This document shows, piece by piece, positions 1-11,945 of a stretch of 64,000 bases of DNA. Source of the stretch: Protonemura montana. Lineage: Eukaryota > Arthropoda > Insecta > Plecoptera > Nemouridae. Where the stretch lies: contig OX387606.1 in the NCBI GenBank assembly GCA_947568835.1, forward strand, positions 7,006,001-7,070,000. Reading direction: 5' to 3'. Under the pieces are notes generated by a model, which saw only the letters and a list, made by a program, of their open reading frames with translations, was not told the origin of the DNA and did not search any database. Position 1 is the stretch's first letter, and every line of letters begins with the position of its first letter. A program made the translations under genes and the position numbers.

Positions 1-3000
1 ATTTTTGTAAGTAAATAAGACGGGGATGTATGTTAACCGCGTATATATTTAGCTAGTGGTTTATTAACAGCAAATAAAATAAACCGATATCCTTAGTGTA
101 GCCAGTTTTAGAATTTTTTAAGGATAGGAGTATCCAGAGAAAGAAAATTGAGCTTCACTCTTTCTTTCAGCATAAAGTATCATGCATATTTTACAGTTTA
201 TTACTTAAATTTTAAAATTAATTTAACTGTCCCAAAAATAAACCGATCTGTACCTATTTCACCAATAAACTCCATCATATTGTCTTGTAAATTACTCTAG
301 CCTCTTGTAAATGTGGTTTCGCCCCGCAAATCCCCGATTCCCTGACAGGTCGAGACATGTGCATGGTGTTGACGTGTACCGGTAATGACGACCTCACTTG
401 TAACAATCATAATTGGCACGTCAGCTCGGACACTTGGCACAGGTATTGTAGTCGATCGTCACTTCTGAATAGATTCATTTCACAGCACTTGAGCTGAACG
501 CGCTCGAGTTTGAGAGGCACTCACTTTACATCGGCGTTTACACATTGATAACTCGCAGCTATATCAAACAGTCGCCCATATAACAATGCGGGGTAGGGTT
601 GGGTGGGGGTATATGTGTGCACGCCACTGATATACTAGATCGTTCACGTACAATGTATGAAATTACGCAAGGGCTTTGCTTTTGACCAGTACCACTCGCG
701 ATTGATTGTGCTACAATCACATAAAAGTGCGTTGATTTAGGGAAGAGTACACAAATGGGAATGCATATAGTTGTATTGTGGTAAATTTACCGAAGGACGT
801 TTCATAAAACAAGGGATTCAGTGCCCACGCTTCGGGGCACGTTCATTTCTGCGTAAATTGGCGACAAATTGAACGTTTTTTCATTTTTACATTTATTTCC
901 CTGACAATGCAGTCGTTATTTGTTGGAAAAGTTTATTTCAAACGTGGCTTATATGATTGACAACGACTGGAACCATAAAAAACGTACAAATTATATTGAT
1001 TTAATATAAGTTTAATTAAGAACGACGACATACACGTCACGGACAGTGTCCAATATCTTGCGCTTATAAGACGGAATTCTTTAGATTCCACGCATTTACG
1101 TGCCATGTTCAGCAGCCAGTACGTGACTTACCGAACCTATATCCGGCGAAATGTTTCCATTTTCGCGGCGGCCGCCGTTGCAACGCAACAATAAAGCCTA
1201 ATGAACGAAATGAACTGGTGCGGTCTGAATCTGGAGTCTTCATATATACCAATGCGTATAGGAAACTCTTTTTCACCAACCAAGTCGGGGACGATGTGCC
1301 TGTCCCTCGCAATACGGCTCTGCCGCTGCGCCACATTTCCCGCAGTTATTACTCGAAGTAAAGTGTGACTTGTTCTCAGAGTCCGAATCCCCTCTTCTTC
1401 CGCCCCCCTCGCTCAAGAAACAGGCCGCCGTCTCTTGCGGTCTGCTTCCATCTAGACCCATCAATGCGCAGTAAACTCTACGCTTATCCTATAATCTGGG
1501 AAATGGACCATCAGTTGTTCTCCGCACACAGCTACGGCGGCCTGCTAAACTATAGAATAAACATCTGTGAGGGATATCATTTTAATCACTCAAACACGCC
1601 GTGACAGTGTGAAAAGTATCGAATCAGCGGAAATTACTCGAAGCATATTTATTTGAAAAAGATATTTATCTGCAATATATGCTATATCTACAAACCGCAT
1701 TGAATATGAAAGGTTTACTTTTAATTGATATGTTTTGTTTCTCTTATTGTGTTCGTGACAGATTCGCCAAATTGCCGGGAGAAATGTTCAACACAAGAGC
1801 CGCAGATAAATCTATTCACTCTAATGTTTAATTATCGATAGCGAATATGGCCCGAGGGGAAGAGTATCGATTGAAAAGGGAATAGTAAAAATACTGATGA
1901 TTTGCTCCCATCAGCGTAATGACGTTATTTATTCAGAGCAAGCCTGCCCCCGAGCGCGCGGCTGCATCGGTGCTTGGCACAAGAGTGCCAGTTTGCGATC
2001 ACCGCCTCTGCGTGTGTCGCCGTGATAAGCCCTTAAGCACCGGTCGCCTTGTGCAGGGGAAAAAACACGTTCGAAAGCATAAAACTGGCTGCGTTAAGTC
2101 CCAAATAAATCATACTTACCTAGATATTTGCAATTAATTGTACGCGAAAGAAACACAACGACGAATTAAAATGGGATCTTTTTGTGTAGTAAATTAATAA
2201 TTGATTAGTGGCCAGCAAAACTTTTCATGTTTATTTAAAGTATTTGGATTATGATGAGATATTTTGTTGGAATGCTTAACGCTGGTAATTATGGACAACT
2301 GGCTATGAAACCGAATCGGATTTGTTTGTTCTAGTTGTAAAGATACGATGATAATACTAGTGAAGATACAAGTGAAGTTCAACAATGCAATAAAAGTCAA
2401 TTGAGTGATTCGTTTGACGGAGATCGGTAGAAATGGGGGTAGGGGTAGCAAGGGTAGGGTGATTTAAAGACAGAGATCGCCAGGGAATTAGAATGCGATT
2501 GATTCATTCTGTATCAATACATGCAAAAGGCGGATCTCGATGTCTGTGCTGAATTCGGCAGTGATACTGAAGTTTGATTCGTCAGCGTTTTGCGAAGGAT
2601 TGAAAGCTCATTCGATTGACGAACTGGGGGTGCCGATGATCGGATAGGGTTCCATTCAATTATCTACATAAACATCGTGGGCTTATTAAATCATTGCGAC
2701 CCTAGAGCCAAGCGACTTAAGGGCTGATGATTTTTCACTGTGAAATAATTTTACTTACTTTACTGAAAACGATTCGCCGCGATATGAATTGTCTTTGGAC
2801 GACCTAGTTCCATAAATTAATATTATTGCAAAATTTGCCATGAATAATATCTGTGCATTGTAAATTTTGTATTCACTGCAGTTCAATCTAGTTTCCTTTG
2901 TTTCATTTTTCATGGCACATTCAAAATGAAGTAATAAATTACCAGAGCCATCTGATCAAGAGCTTGTTTTAATTAAAAGTAAAATTATCATAAAACGTGA

Positions 3001-3275
3001 AAGTCAGCAAGAGTCGGAGGGATTTTCTGTGTACATTGTTTGATGGCCGCCGTTAAAAACAAGAATTTAATAACAGATATATATAATTTTTTTCGAAAAA
3101 TGCACGCACACAACATTTTCCAGAATTTTCATAGAGTTTTTTTTTGTACACAACCTTAGAAAAAAAACCTGTAAGTTCGAAAGTCCGTCTGAGAGAAGGC
3201 AGAAGAATGAAATGCTATTTAAAGAAGGACATAAAGAAGTGAATTCTTGAAAAGGACCAATAACATGTGTTGTGA

Positions 3276-3310
3276 GTTGCCCAAACAGTTGCCCAAACAG
3301 TTGCCCAGCT
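3276..3310. repeat. 12-bp tandem repeat, about 2.7 copies
   Basis: GTTGCCCAAACA occurs twice head to tail and is followed by GTTGCCCAGCT, a partial third copy. It is a small local duplication with no associated gene. Confidence 0.85.
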
Positions 3311-4040
3311 TGAAAAGAGCAAGCAAGATTTCCATGAATAACATATTATAGCTATCTGCAAGATTAGTGCAAACACGATCAACAATTCCCCATAAAAAAC
3401 GGACCTTATCAATAAAGGAAATACTTCCTTTCCGGGTTGCGGACCCAACAAAGAACCAACAAAACATTGTCTCACAATTCTTCTCATCGGTACGAAAAGA
3501 AAATGTAGCAAACAAACGCCATAGCAAACATTTTTCCCAGGTCTCTTAAAGAAAATGGGAAAAGGATGCTTTTTCTTTGCTTCGAGAATATAATTAACAT
3601 TTTTAACCCTTTTCATCTCGTCAATTGCCTTATCTTGATCCTGGCCGTAGTACGAAGCCTGCCTGTGGAGCGGTGAGGGGCGTTGGTAAGCCCAGAGCTT
3701 CCTAGAGATGAGAGGGTTTTCGTTAATTACACCACTAAGTTAGGTAGGGAGAGCCGCCTCGCGCAATTCCCATTTTCTTTACGTAGTCAAGATGTAGAAA
3801 AACAAAATTACGTTCGTTTAAATGTTTTTAAAACACTTCTTAAAATCTGTTTGCTTTTATATATATTTAACTCAATCACGTAAATGAGACATTAGCCTGT
3901 GTGCTGTTTGAGAGCTAACTAATTTAAAATCAAACGGTCTTTCTGTTTCGAAAAAAGCAGCAGACCTTGGCTTCGTTTCGACTATATCTAGAACAATCCA
4001 GACCGATGGAGATGGAAGTGGATATAGACCTTGGAGACCT

Positions 4041-4092
4041 ACTCAGAAGCATCACTTAGGAGCATCACTCAAGAGCACCACTCAAAAGCAAT
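4041..4092. repeat. Degenerate short tandem repeat (AGCATCACT-like)
   Basis: Four imperfect copies of a unit of about 13-14 bases: AGAAGCATCACTT, AGGAGCATCACTC, AAGAGCACCACTC, AAAAGCAATAATT. It lies directly before the array with a period of about 167 bp and may belong to its edge. Confidence 0.7.
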
Positions 4093-4130
4093 AATTGCTC
4101 ACTAAAATAGCATAACCGTATCATTAAACC

Positions 4131-4525
4131 AATAATTTTACCGGTGGAGGTGCCACTCTAACTCGTTGCTCTGCGGGCTGCTTTCAGGATGTTATTTGCT
4201 AACAGATTAAGCTGTCGAACGTATTTGAATAGCCACTCAATGGCGTCACTTAGGCTTAATTGGTTGCTAATCAGAACAATATCTTCTCCATCGAAGCTAA
4301 TAATTTTACTAATGGAGGTGCCAAGCTACCTGTTTGCTGTGCGGGCTGCATTTAGGCGCGATGTGAATTTCATGTATGGTATAATTTTTACAGAGTAGCT
4401 GAAGTAAAGAAAATGTAAATAATTAAAATATTTCTGCTCACAGCCAAAAAGCATAAGTTATTTTGCTCACGATAGCGGAAGTCACGAGCTAATTTCCAGC
4501 TGCTCTACGAGTTGCATTCTGGGGC
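4131..4525 (+). repeat. Degenerate tandem array, about 167-bp period, three units
   Basis: Unit landmarks are AATAATTTTAC, then TGGAGGTGCCA, then TGCTCTGCGGGCTGC, then TTTAGG or TTCAGG. The TGCTSTGCGGGCTGC box starts at 4167 and 4335, with a diverged copy (TGCTCTACGAGTTGCATTC) at 4501, giving spacings of 168 and 166 bases. The same boxes recur on the opposite strand at 34.3-34.7 kb. The period is close to nucleosome length, as in many satellite DNAs. No coding capacity is evident, so this is read as a short array of a dispersed satellite-like family. Confidence 0.75.
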
Positions 4526-4690
4526 AAATGTAAACACGCTAGGACGAACGCGTTGTTTCTTTCACCACAACGTACGGATGTTTTAAATTGAAGGATATGG
4601 TTACGAGAATCCCTGATTCGACCATAAAAGTATCTTCTAAAGTTAACCTATAGATCAACGGAGCGAACCATTGGCACTCGTTCCAGCTAC

Positions 4691-4897
4691 CTCGTCGCCG
4701 CCGCTGGCGAGGCCCGGTCGCGTTGGAAGAAGGCTAGAGGGCCAAATAAATAGTTCCCCTGTGTCCTCGAGGTCTGCGGAGCCAGTCAGTCTTGTTTTAG
4801 TCCCGAGAACCGAGGAAAGGAGGAAAGCAGTAACGAGGACCCAGGGAAAACGGGCGACGGCGAAACGCCATCTAGCAAACATTTCGAGAGGACGACG
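4691..4897 (-). CDS. Candidate exon encoding a signal peptide (unrecognised secreted or membrane protein)
   Basis: The minus strand shows a strong-looking 3' splice site: a pyrimidine-rich run ending ATTTTTCTAG with its AG at 4899-4898. It is followed by 207 bases open in phase 0. An in-frame ATG at 4882 starts MFARWRFAVARF, then a hydrophobic core (WVLVTAFLLSSVLG) and a TKT, which resembles a signal peptide with its cleavage region. The rest is acidic and Gly/Pro-rich (GSADLEDTGELF near residues 34-45). A usable donor, GACGAG|GTAGCT, has its GT at 4690-4689. If real, this would be the first coding exon of another minus-strand transcript or an alternative exon. It does not resemble the SWIR-RDLHIL segment that should follow the Dpr Ig exon. 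The plus strand is also open over most of this GC-rich stretch, so chance is a serious alternative. No family is recognised. Confidence 0.27.
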
Positions 4898-7800
4898 CTA
4901 GAAAAATAGAGCGCGAGTGAGAGAGAATCAAAACTTGCTCGTTCAAATATACGTAGAAGATTTTGTTATATTGTAGGATATATGAATGCGTTTTTATTCA
5001 TAATGTTCGCGTGAGTTTAATGTTTTACTGTGTAGAAAATGGTCTCTATGGACTAGATGCGTTTTTTTTTAAACGTAATATCGTACCAATTCTTGAGAGG
5101 AAATTCGTGTAAATTTTTAACTAATGTTTTTTAAGGCCCATTGTACTGAGAAGGAATGTAGTACGCGTGAAAAAAATAAGTATTCTTTCGGGAGCGAGTC
5201 TAGAATAAATAATAAAGTCGGAAAACATCTTCGGTTTTTTTTTTTTGCCTCTCACGGCTGTACACTGAACTCTAAAACAGCTTGGGGATTGAGTTTTTTC
5301 GTACATTAGGCCAGACATTTTTACTTTTTTTCCCCTGCGTTGAGTACGTAGCATGCGATCTTATTTTTTTTTTCTCTCTGAAAAATCCCTCAAAATGGGC
5401 CTACCATTAGCCATTGTTGCCTCCTCTAGGGATCTATGCGTATTTTTCTGGGAGGGGTTGCAATTTTGTCGACATTTTGGCCCCTCGTAATCCTTCACTT
5501 GATGTTTAATTCCTCGATTCATTTTTATTAAACAAAAAAATTTACAAATCTCTTGAATTCTTCGGAATTTTGCTCCGTGTTTTTGTGCCGATTATAATTC
5601 GAGACACACAGCTACTGACAGTCTGATAATGAAATCTCCACGTGTGCAAACACAGATAGAAAACCGTTTTCCTTTAATTGGACATGCTATCACTTTATTG
5701 TTTGCGCTGAAATAATCATATTTCGGCCGTTGCTGGCTCGGTTGGTCTGAGTTTGCAGCCCTCGTATTGAATTTAGAGGACGCTAATTGAGCATGTCCGG
5801 GTGTTGGTCTCTTTTCCCAGCTCGTTCACTCTAATTGATGGCTGTTCTCGTGCGCCCACTCGGATCGGCGACATCAAAACATGGATAATGTGAGGCAAGT
5901 ATTTCACGGGTTGAAGTAAAACCTGTCTTTACAATTAGCTCAGTAGCCTGTCAAAAGCTAGAATGTTCTGAGTATTTTTATTTTTATTTGGAACGAATGA
6001 AAAATTGAATTAAAATTTCCAGAAATGTTGGATTACAGTTTGAGCACTGTGGCTAGTTGTTTGTTTATTGAAAATATATTCATTGAACGTTCCATGGTGA
6101 AACCACACCGAAACAAAGCTTATAAGGAATTAATTAAACACGAACATTCCGTAAAAGGGATTTGAAGCCAGGCGGATTTCTTTCCGGTTAAAGCGGATCG
6201 TTGAAGCAGTCGAGGATCGTCATCCAGATTTCTCCTAAGCCACGATGCTAGGTAGAAGACGAGATAAAGAACTGAATAGAATGAAATGTAGAGAGAGAAA
6301 GAGAAATGGTGATGAGGTAAGAAGTATAAAATGACAAGAAGATGGATATCACCGGATTAGGAAATGCACAAAAACAAATTGAAACGACTTTGGTACGTGA
6401 CGGAGACGTTTGGCTTAAGCCGGGGATGGATCAAGCTTGTCGCGTGGTATCCAGCGAGGCGGAACGCGAGGGACAAACACAAGAGTCCGTCCGATGCGGC
6501 GCTTTTAGCGTCACACTAATCTAGCGATGGATCGTTTAAAAAAAGATCAATTAAAACTTGCGAAAAGATCGGCCACAGAGACTAGAACAAAGCAGGATAT
6601 ATAATAAGAATCACTCCGCCAGTGCGATATCAATGGAAGCTAAAATAATTGCGCAGTGAATGATCGCGCAGTTTGTTTCAAGTCATCACAAAGTTTTGCA
6701 ACATATATTTTCTTAACGGTGCAGAGTCTTGTCGTCGAGCTGTTCATTCCTTTGCCGACCGCTCAGCGTGCCATTTATCTAGAGGGTGTTCTTGGAGGCG
6801 CGGTTGCAGACTGGATTGAAATGTTTCAACCGTAAACTCAGGGTGCCCTGATGAAGCCCAAGACACAAAGGGCTGAATAATTGCTTACGCAAAGTTTGAT
6901 TGTAATAACAGTAGTAAAACAGCTGTGAAGGGTGCGCACCAGGCCGGGGTGTTTGAGTGAGAAAAGGATTCGCCGGGCCGGATAGTGCAGCTATACGTCG
7001 GTACCTACAAAACAAGACGATACGGTGTACCAGTCTCGGTCCCTCTATCAAGACATGGCTAATTAGCTGCAACCAAATTGCGGCACTTAATTACAACGGC
7101 CCCGTTGCCGTGTTCTATAGAGCACGAAATTAATTCTGCCCAGCGTTGAGCTAGTGAAGTGCGCCCTGGGCAGACCAAAGAATGTGAAGAGAAGCTGAGA
7201 GAGAAAGAGAGAGATTGTGCTAAGCGAGAGGGAGCTACTGTAACGAATGGGAATGAACGAGCCAAATAATTGATAGCGACAAAGAGAGTTTTGCAAAAAA
7301 AATCTCTCTCTCTTACTAATTTTCATTATCAATCTTGCCTTTCGTTTTCCCGTTGGCTGGGGAAAAAACGTACTAACGACTTACATGCTTAAATTATACG
7401 AGCGTAAAACGAACGGCAACAGAATTTTTTTTTAGTTCTCTCTAACAATGTAATCACGCCAATTTCTGCAATCTTACTACTTTCTTTGGGAACGGGAAAC
7501 ATCCCTCGAAATTGTTTTAATTTACAGCAATAGTTCGAGAACTTTATCTTGTCGAAAAAGTTTCCATATTTACGAGGGGCCAGCAGAAAAATGGCTGCAC
7601 CAGCGTTTTTTGAACATGCATACAACATAATGTTTGACTACCGTGGAGCTGGCAAGACCCAACAAACATCCGAATCTCTACGCGGACCATACTGCGGTCA
7701 TGATAACAATTTTTTTTTTTTTTTTTTTGTTATTTTATTCTCCGCAAATTTTCACGCGCGTGCTTTATTCTATCATAAAACTCGCAGGGTGTACGAAGTA

Positions 7801-8397
7801 CCTCGGTGAGCCACGTGAGCGTTGCTCTCGTCCCGGCTTTGTGCATACACCACTAGCGCATACGCTAGAACCGCTACCAGGCTTTCTTATCTACACCTTC
7901 CTCATTACGTAGTCAAAGGTGATTCGTTTTCTTGTCGTCAGCCGCGCGCGCGCTCGTCGCACTCGCTTGTCACCCGAATCTCTTTGCACCATCCAGTACG
8001 TCACCCTTTTTTTTCCTCACGGCTTCTGCCAAACGCGACGCTGCCAGCGAGCTGATTGGGCTCACATTTTACGTAGGTCTTGTTGACCAACACGCTTCCT
8101 TTGAAATGATGCCTACAACTCCTTGCCACCGTGATGCAAACGGTAAAGCTGCTTAGCGAACCTACTTACTAAAACGATCGTGGCAAGTTTTAAGCTTTAA
8201 GAAATGGTTGTCAACACAACTTAATAAAAGCTGTAAAGACATGTCATATCCTTCGTTTGGTTAGGAGTTCGGTTATGAGATGACTCGCAGCATGTCGCCG
8301 CAGTGGTTGTTTTCCCACCCGGCTGTGCGAGCTGACAGCAGGTTCGCGGTGACGTGCTAGCATGAGTGACAGGGAATTGTTAAGGTCGGTGTCGTAC
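4898..8397. other. Noncoding DNA between candidate exon and Dpr exon
   Basis: No gene recognised. It holds short T-runs near 5063 and 5236, an AG-rich stretch near 7195-7235 and a run of 19 T at 7710-7728. GC-rich sequence at 7935-8060 is open on the plus strand but ends without convincing splice or domain signals. If the Dpr gene continues to lower coordinates, this is the intron following its Ig exon. Confidence 0.6.
7710..7728. repeat. Poly(T) tract, 19 bases
   Basis: Uninterrupted run of 19 T on the plus strand. It could be a slippage-prone homopolymer or the tail of a retroposed element on the minus strand; no target-site duplication was identified. Confidence 0.9.
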
Positions 8398-8582
8398 CGT
8401 GCGCTCGCCGAGGTGCTTCACACGGCAGTTGAGGACGGCCGACTGGCCGACGACCGCCGTCACATTGCGTGGTGAGACGTCGTCGAAATACGGACGCTCG
8501 ACGCCTCTCGTCGCGTCGATGAATCTACCGGCCTTTGGGCGCAAACTCTCGCCGACAGACGTCGAAGTTAGCGGATTCACGC
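8398..8582 (-). CDS. dpr-like: Internal exon of a Dpr-family (defective proboscis extension response) Ig-domain protein
   Basis: Dpr proteins are neuronal cell-surface immunoglobulin proteins of arthropods that bind DIP partners and help specify synaptic connections. This exon gives 61 complete codons. Residues 1-29 form a variable linker. PYFDD at 30-34 is the family's entry into Ig domain 1. N39-V-T is an N-glycosylation sequon. VVGQSAVLNC ends at the B-strand cysteine, residue 52, and RVKHLGERT leads to the expected next-exon start VSWIR. Splice signals fit: TGTTCCAG acceptor (AG at 8584-8583), a CTAAT branch-point-like site about 27 bases upstream, and ACG|GTACGA donor (GT at 8397-8396). 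The exon begins by completing a codon with two bases (GC) and ends in phase 0. Codons are GC-rich compared with the flanks. The family is clear; which dpr paralogue cannot be told from this exon. The second half of Ig1, Ig2 and the C-terminal anchor are not in the window and should lie beyond base 1. Confidence 0.93.
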
Positions 8583-11500
8583 CTGGAACAGGTCAAGTTT
8601 CGGTAGCTATTAGAAGTTGTTCGGTACATAGGGGAAACGGAATAGATTACAGGTAACAGTCGTTGCATGGTAACCCAGTAATGAGTTTCTGACATTGTGT
8701 AAGTTCATGGAAACGTTGAGATGCCGTTGAGCTTTCAAGACAGTTTTTTTTCCTCCTTTTGGAATGACGCTTGTGGTGAGCGGATTGGTCTGGCCACTGG
8801 ATATCAGGTTTCTGGGAAAGCGGTGTGTGGTGAATGATGGCTGCTTGTGAGCTATGTGTGCAGTGCGGAATGTATCTCCAGCTTTGCCCCTATCATCTCT
8901 TTTCTCTGGCTAGCTGACAAATTGGTATGACCAGAGCTAGGTTGGAGGCGCCACGCGACGACCCTGTACTAACATTGCCTCGACAAAGACGCGAGTGAGG
9001 ACCGTCGATGTTTGGATGGAAAATATGATGAGAGGACATATATTACCCCATGTCGTTGTGGGTCGTCAAAGTGGAATTGCAAATGACGGTTTGAAACCAT
9101 TACTACTGCTACTTCTAGATGGTCCTAAGAGAAAGTTTGACGTTACTCCGTCTCGTTTTGTAGCATTGGGAATCGAATGAGACAAGAGTTCCTTGAGCAT
9201 TACGAAATTAGTCTGAATTTGAAGTTTATTGGCAATGGGTAAAGTTGTGAGTTTCGAACAGTGCCGTACGCAAAACTTATTTTATTTGTCTGTGCACATT
9301 CCATACCAACGCGGACAACGCGGCGTCCTTTTCAAAGTGAATTAAATTAATTGGTAGAAAAATATAATAAGCTTTGCCTGAATGTCGGTGAAAATATAAA
9401 TTACTCTGATAATTATAGCGTTGTTTTACTGCGGAGGTAAATTATTTGAACGCCACCTCAATGTTTTAAATGAGTTATGAACTTAATTCCGTACCGGCGT
9501 GAAAAAAAAACAATAAATATACAAATTACGAGCACGGAATTATTACATGTCGCGATAAAAATTACAGTCGCAGTCGCCTTTGAAAACGCGTACCTACCTA
9601 TCACATGCGATAGAGTCAAAGTTAAATTAATCATTTCTGTTATTGGAAATTGCAATGAACCGGGTTAATAAATATAATTACAATTCTAACAAAGTAGAAC
9701 AAATTATCTCCGTTCATGTGACTGCAAACAGAAAGTCCCTCGACAAATAAAATAAAAATAATTTCATGACATAAACAGCGAAACGAGGAAAATAAACTCA
9801 AAAATCACCATAATTTACAGACAAATCGCAACTGAAAATCGAGTCTGTTACTGCACAACAACAGATAATATGTTTCCAAGTTGGTCGTACCTAGTGACGT
9901 AGTCTAGAGTTTGGTCTGTGCGACATATGCCTCTCGACCGACCGTTCCTTCTCTGGAGAGTAACTAAGGAAGTATATTAGGGTCACATGAGCCGTGTACC
10001 ACCAGCGGTAAGCTGTCGGCAAGGAGAGCTATATCTCCACGCCACCTCAGCTGCCATTTACCTAAGACTTCGACACAAGGTGCTGCTGCTGTGAGCATCG
10101 TACATTTTTCATGAGGCCCCCCCCTAGTACCAAACTGAAGGCGTGAAATGTTAAACACTCCCATCTCTGCGAAGACGTTGCAAAATCATTTCAGATAGAA
10201 GGTACTTTGTACGCTATCTGAAATATTTCCCAAGTGACGGTGAATTTCGATCGTGTTTCCCCTTTTTTCCCCACACCGTATAAACACTTTCAAATTTTTC
10301 GGGTCGAATTGGTTTCTGTGTTCCGTATTTTGTCTTTCCACGTTCTAAAAACTGATTTACAACTATGCTAAGTCTACGCGCGAGCTGTGAAACGTGTGCG
10401 CGAGTCTTTTTGGAAAATCCTGAACATTTCTTCGAATGTTTAGGTATTTTGAACCATGATAGAACGCAACGTGCGTTGGTGGTCGTACATTATTAGCCCT
10501 TATGGCGGGACCCAACGTCTCGCGGTCGGAGGTTGTAAGCAGCTCAGAGTACATTTTCACCCACTCCTCCTCGGAGGGATGAATAATTGAAGGTAAGATG
10601 TCTTGAACATTGTACCCAAGAGCTGAGAGAGATTTCTTATATCAGTGACCTAGATGACGTGGAGGAGTCGCCTGCTTGGAAACGCGTGCGCAGAAAACTT
10701 GCATCCGCTGCCTGATCCGGCTTAGGAATGGCACGGAAAGCTCAGAAATTCAGCAAATTCAACCGCTAATTGGAATTGACGGAAGTTATGGAATTGTGTA
10801 GGATTTCATATAAACGTATACTCGCGAGCTATGAACAGGTTTATGGAGCCAGCTTGTTGTATTAAAATAGAAATGATTTTTGAGACCGCCTTCAATGAGA
10901 TGTCGACTTGTGAAACTTGATTTTAATTTGATTTTAAAGCACATTGAGAAATGACTGAAATAGCCACTGGCCTCTGCTCCCATAGGAGGAACTGTAGCAC
11001 TGTAAACATTTCCATCTCGTTATCATACGCCATGGCAAGAACTGAATGTTGTGTCGGCAAGCCAAACCTGGTCTCAAATATATTTGAATAAATTATAATT
11101 GGTTGCCGCCTGATTTGAAATGTAAAGGAATCTCAATCAATCCTTTCACCCTCACCATCACCGAAACTTTATTTAAAATATATATATATATACAAAACAG
11201 AATATATATATAGTGGTTTTACCCTTAAACTTTGTCAGCGAACGGAAAATATGTTCACTTGAAAGAATAATTGATGTATATGAAGAGATGAATATACACA
11301 AGTACAAGCTCGTGTGTTAATGCGCTTACAAGTGTTGTCAGAGTTTCCACACGTGTTCCTGTCATCAACAAAGTCATGGCGTGTGAAACTCCGCATCTTA
11401 CGCCAATTAGAAGCCCAATAATTGTCAATGTTCTGACGTGTGAAGCAGAGACGCTTAATTTTATACCATGTACCTCATACTTGGAAACTAATTACCTTGC

Positions 11501-11810
11501 TGTTGTCAACCAATTATCGTGCTCGACGTGCCCAGGTGAGCGATGTTATCTGTGTAGTCGCTTATAAGTGCGTACCTAGGGTTAACTATACGACATTCTC
11601 TCTTATCACACAAAGATAAGTAACATACCCCTCTTGCTCCTTAGTCCATACCACGGTAGAGAAATTAGACATTGGCAAATCATCATATGGGTGGTGCATT
11701 CACCGAGAGAAACGCTTCGGAAACTGCGCACATGTATCCATAATGAGAACCGCGTCTGGCTTGGCATTATATAATGGAAGGTCCCAAAAGCGATCCTCTC
11801 GACTGGCTAT

Positions 11811-11945
11811 CCTGATTGCGCGGTTTTCCGTGATTTCCCACGACCATTCCCGGGAAAACGCTGCGATAGTTCCTTCACCAAAAGAACAGTTCCATCTCCG
11901 AGCATCCGCTCCTATTCCCGTTCTCATTCCCACTTCTTTCTCCTC
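11811..11945 (+). repeat. Possible decayed dispersed repeat (GGTTTTCCGTG-type)
   Basis: The order GCGGTTTTCCGTGATTTCCCA, about 20 bases of spacer, GGAAAACGCTG, GATAGTTCCTT and an A/C-rich stretch recalls a common dispersed sequence of insect genomes (GGTTTCCCGTGGTTTCCCA ... GGGATAGTTCCTTT). This identification is from memory and unverified; the copy would be strongly diverged. The minus frame across it (11700-11933) is then best ignored as coding. Confidence 0.3.

Larger units (their letters stand above)
1..4130. other. Noncoding DNA, no gene recognised
   Basis: AT-rich sequence. If the Dpr gene runs through it, this is intron downstream of the Ig exon. A GC-rich patch at about 1110-1340 is open on the minus strand and ends at TTCG|GTAAGT (GT near 1131-1130), but the peptide matches nothing I know. 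The Dpr continuation exon (SWIR, RDLHIL) was looked for on the minus strand and not seen. GC-rich sequence at 1935-2060 carries only short, unconvincing frames. Confidence 0.6.

Noticed and set aside
1109-1340. Minus-strand frame ending at a perfect GTAAGT donor
   Set aside because: The peptide matches no family, no good acceptor defines the 5' end, and it is not the expected Dpr continuation (SWIR).
3215-3616. Longest minus-strand frame, 133 codons, with WATVWATVWAT repeat
   Set aside because: The repeat comes from the 12-bp tandem DNA duplication. No domain is recognised and the length fits chance for the composition.
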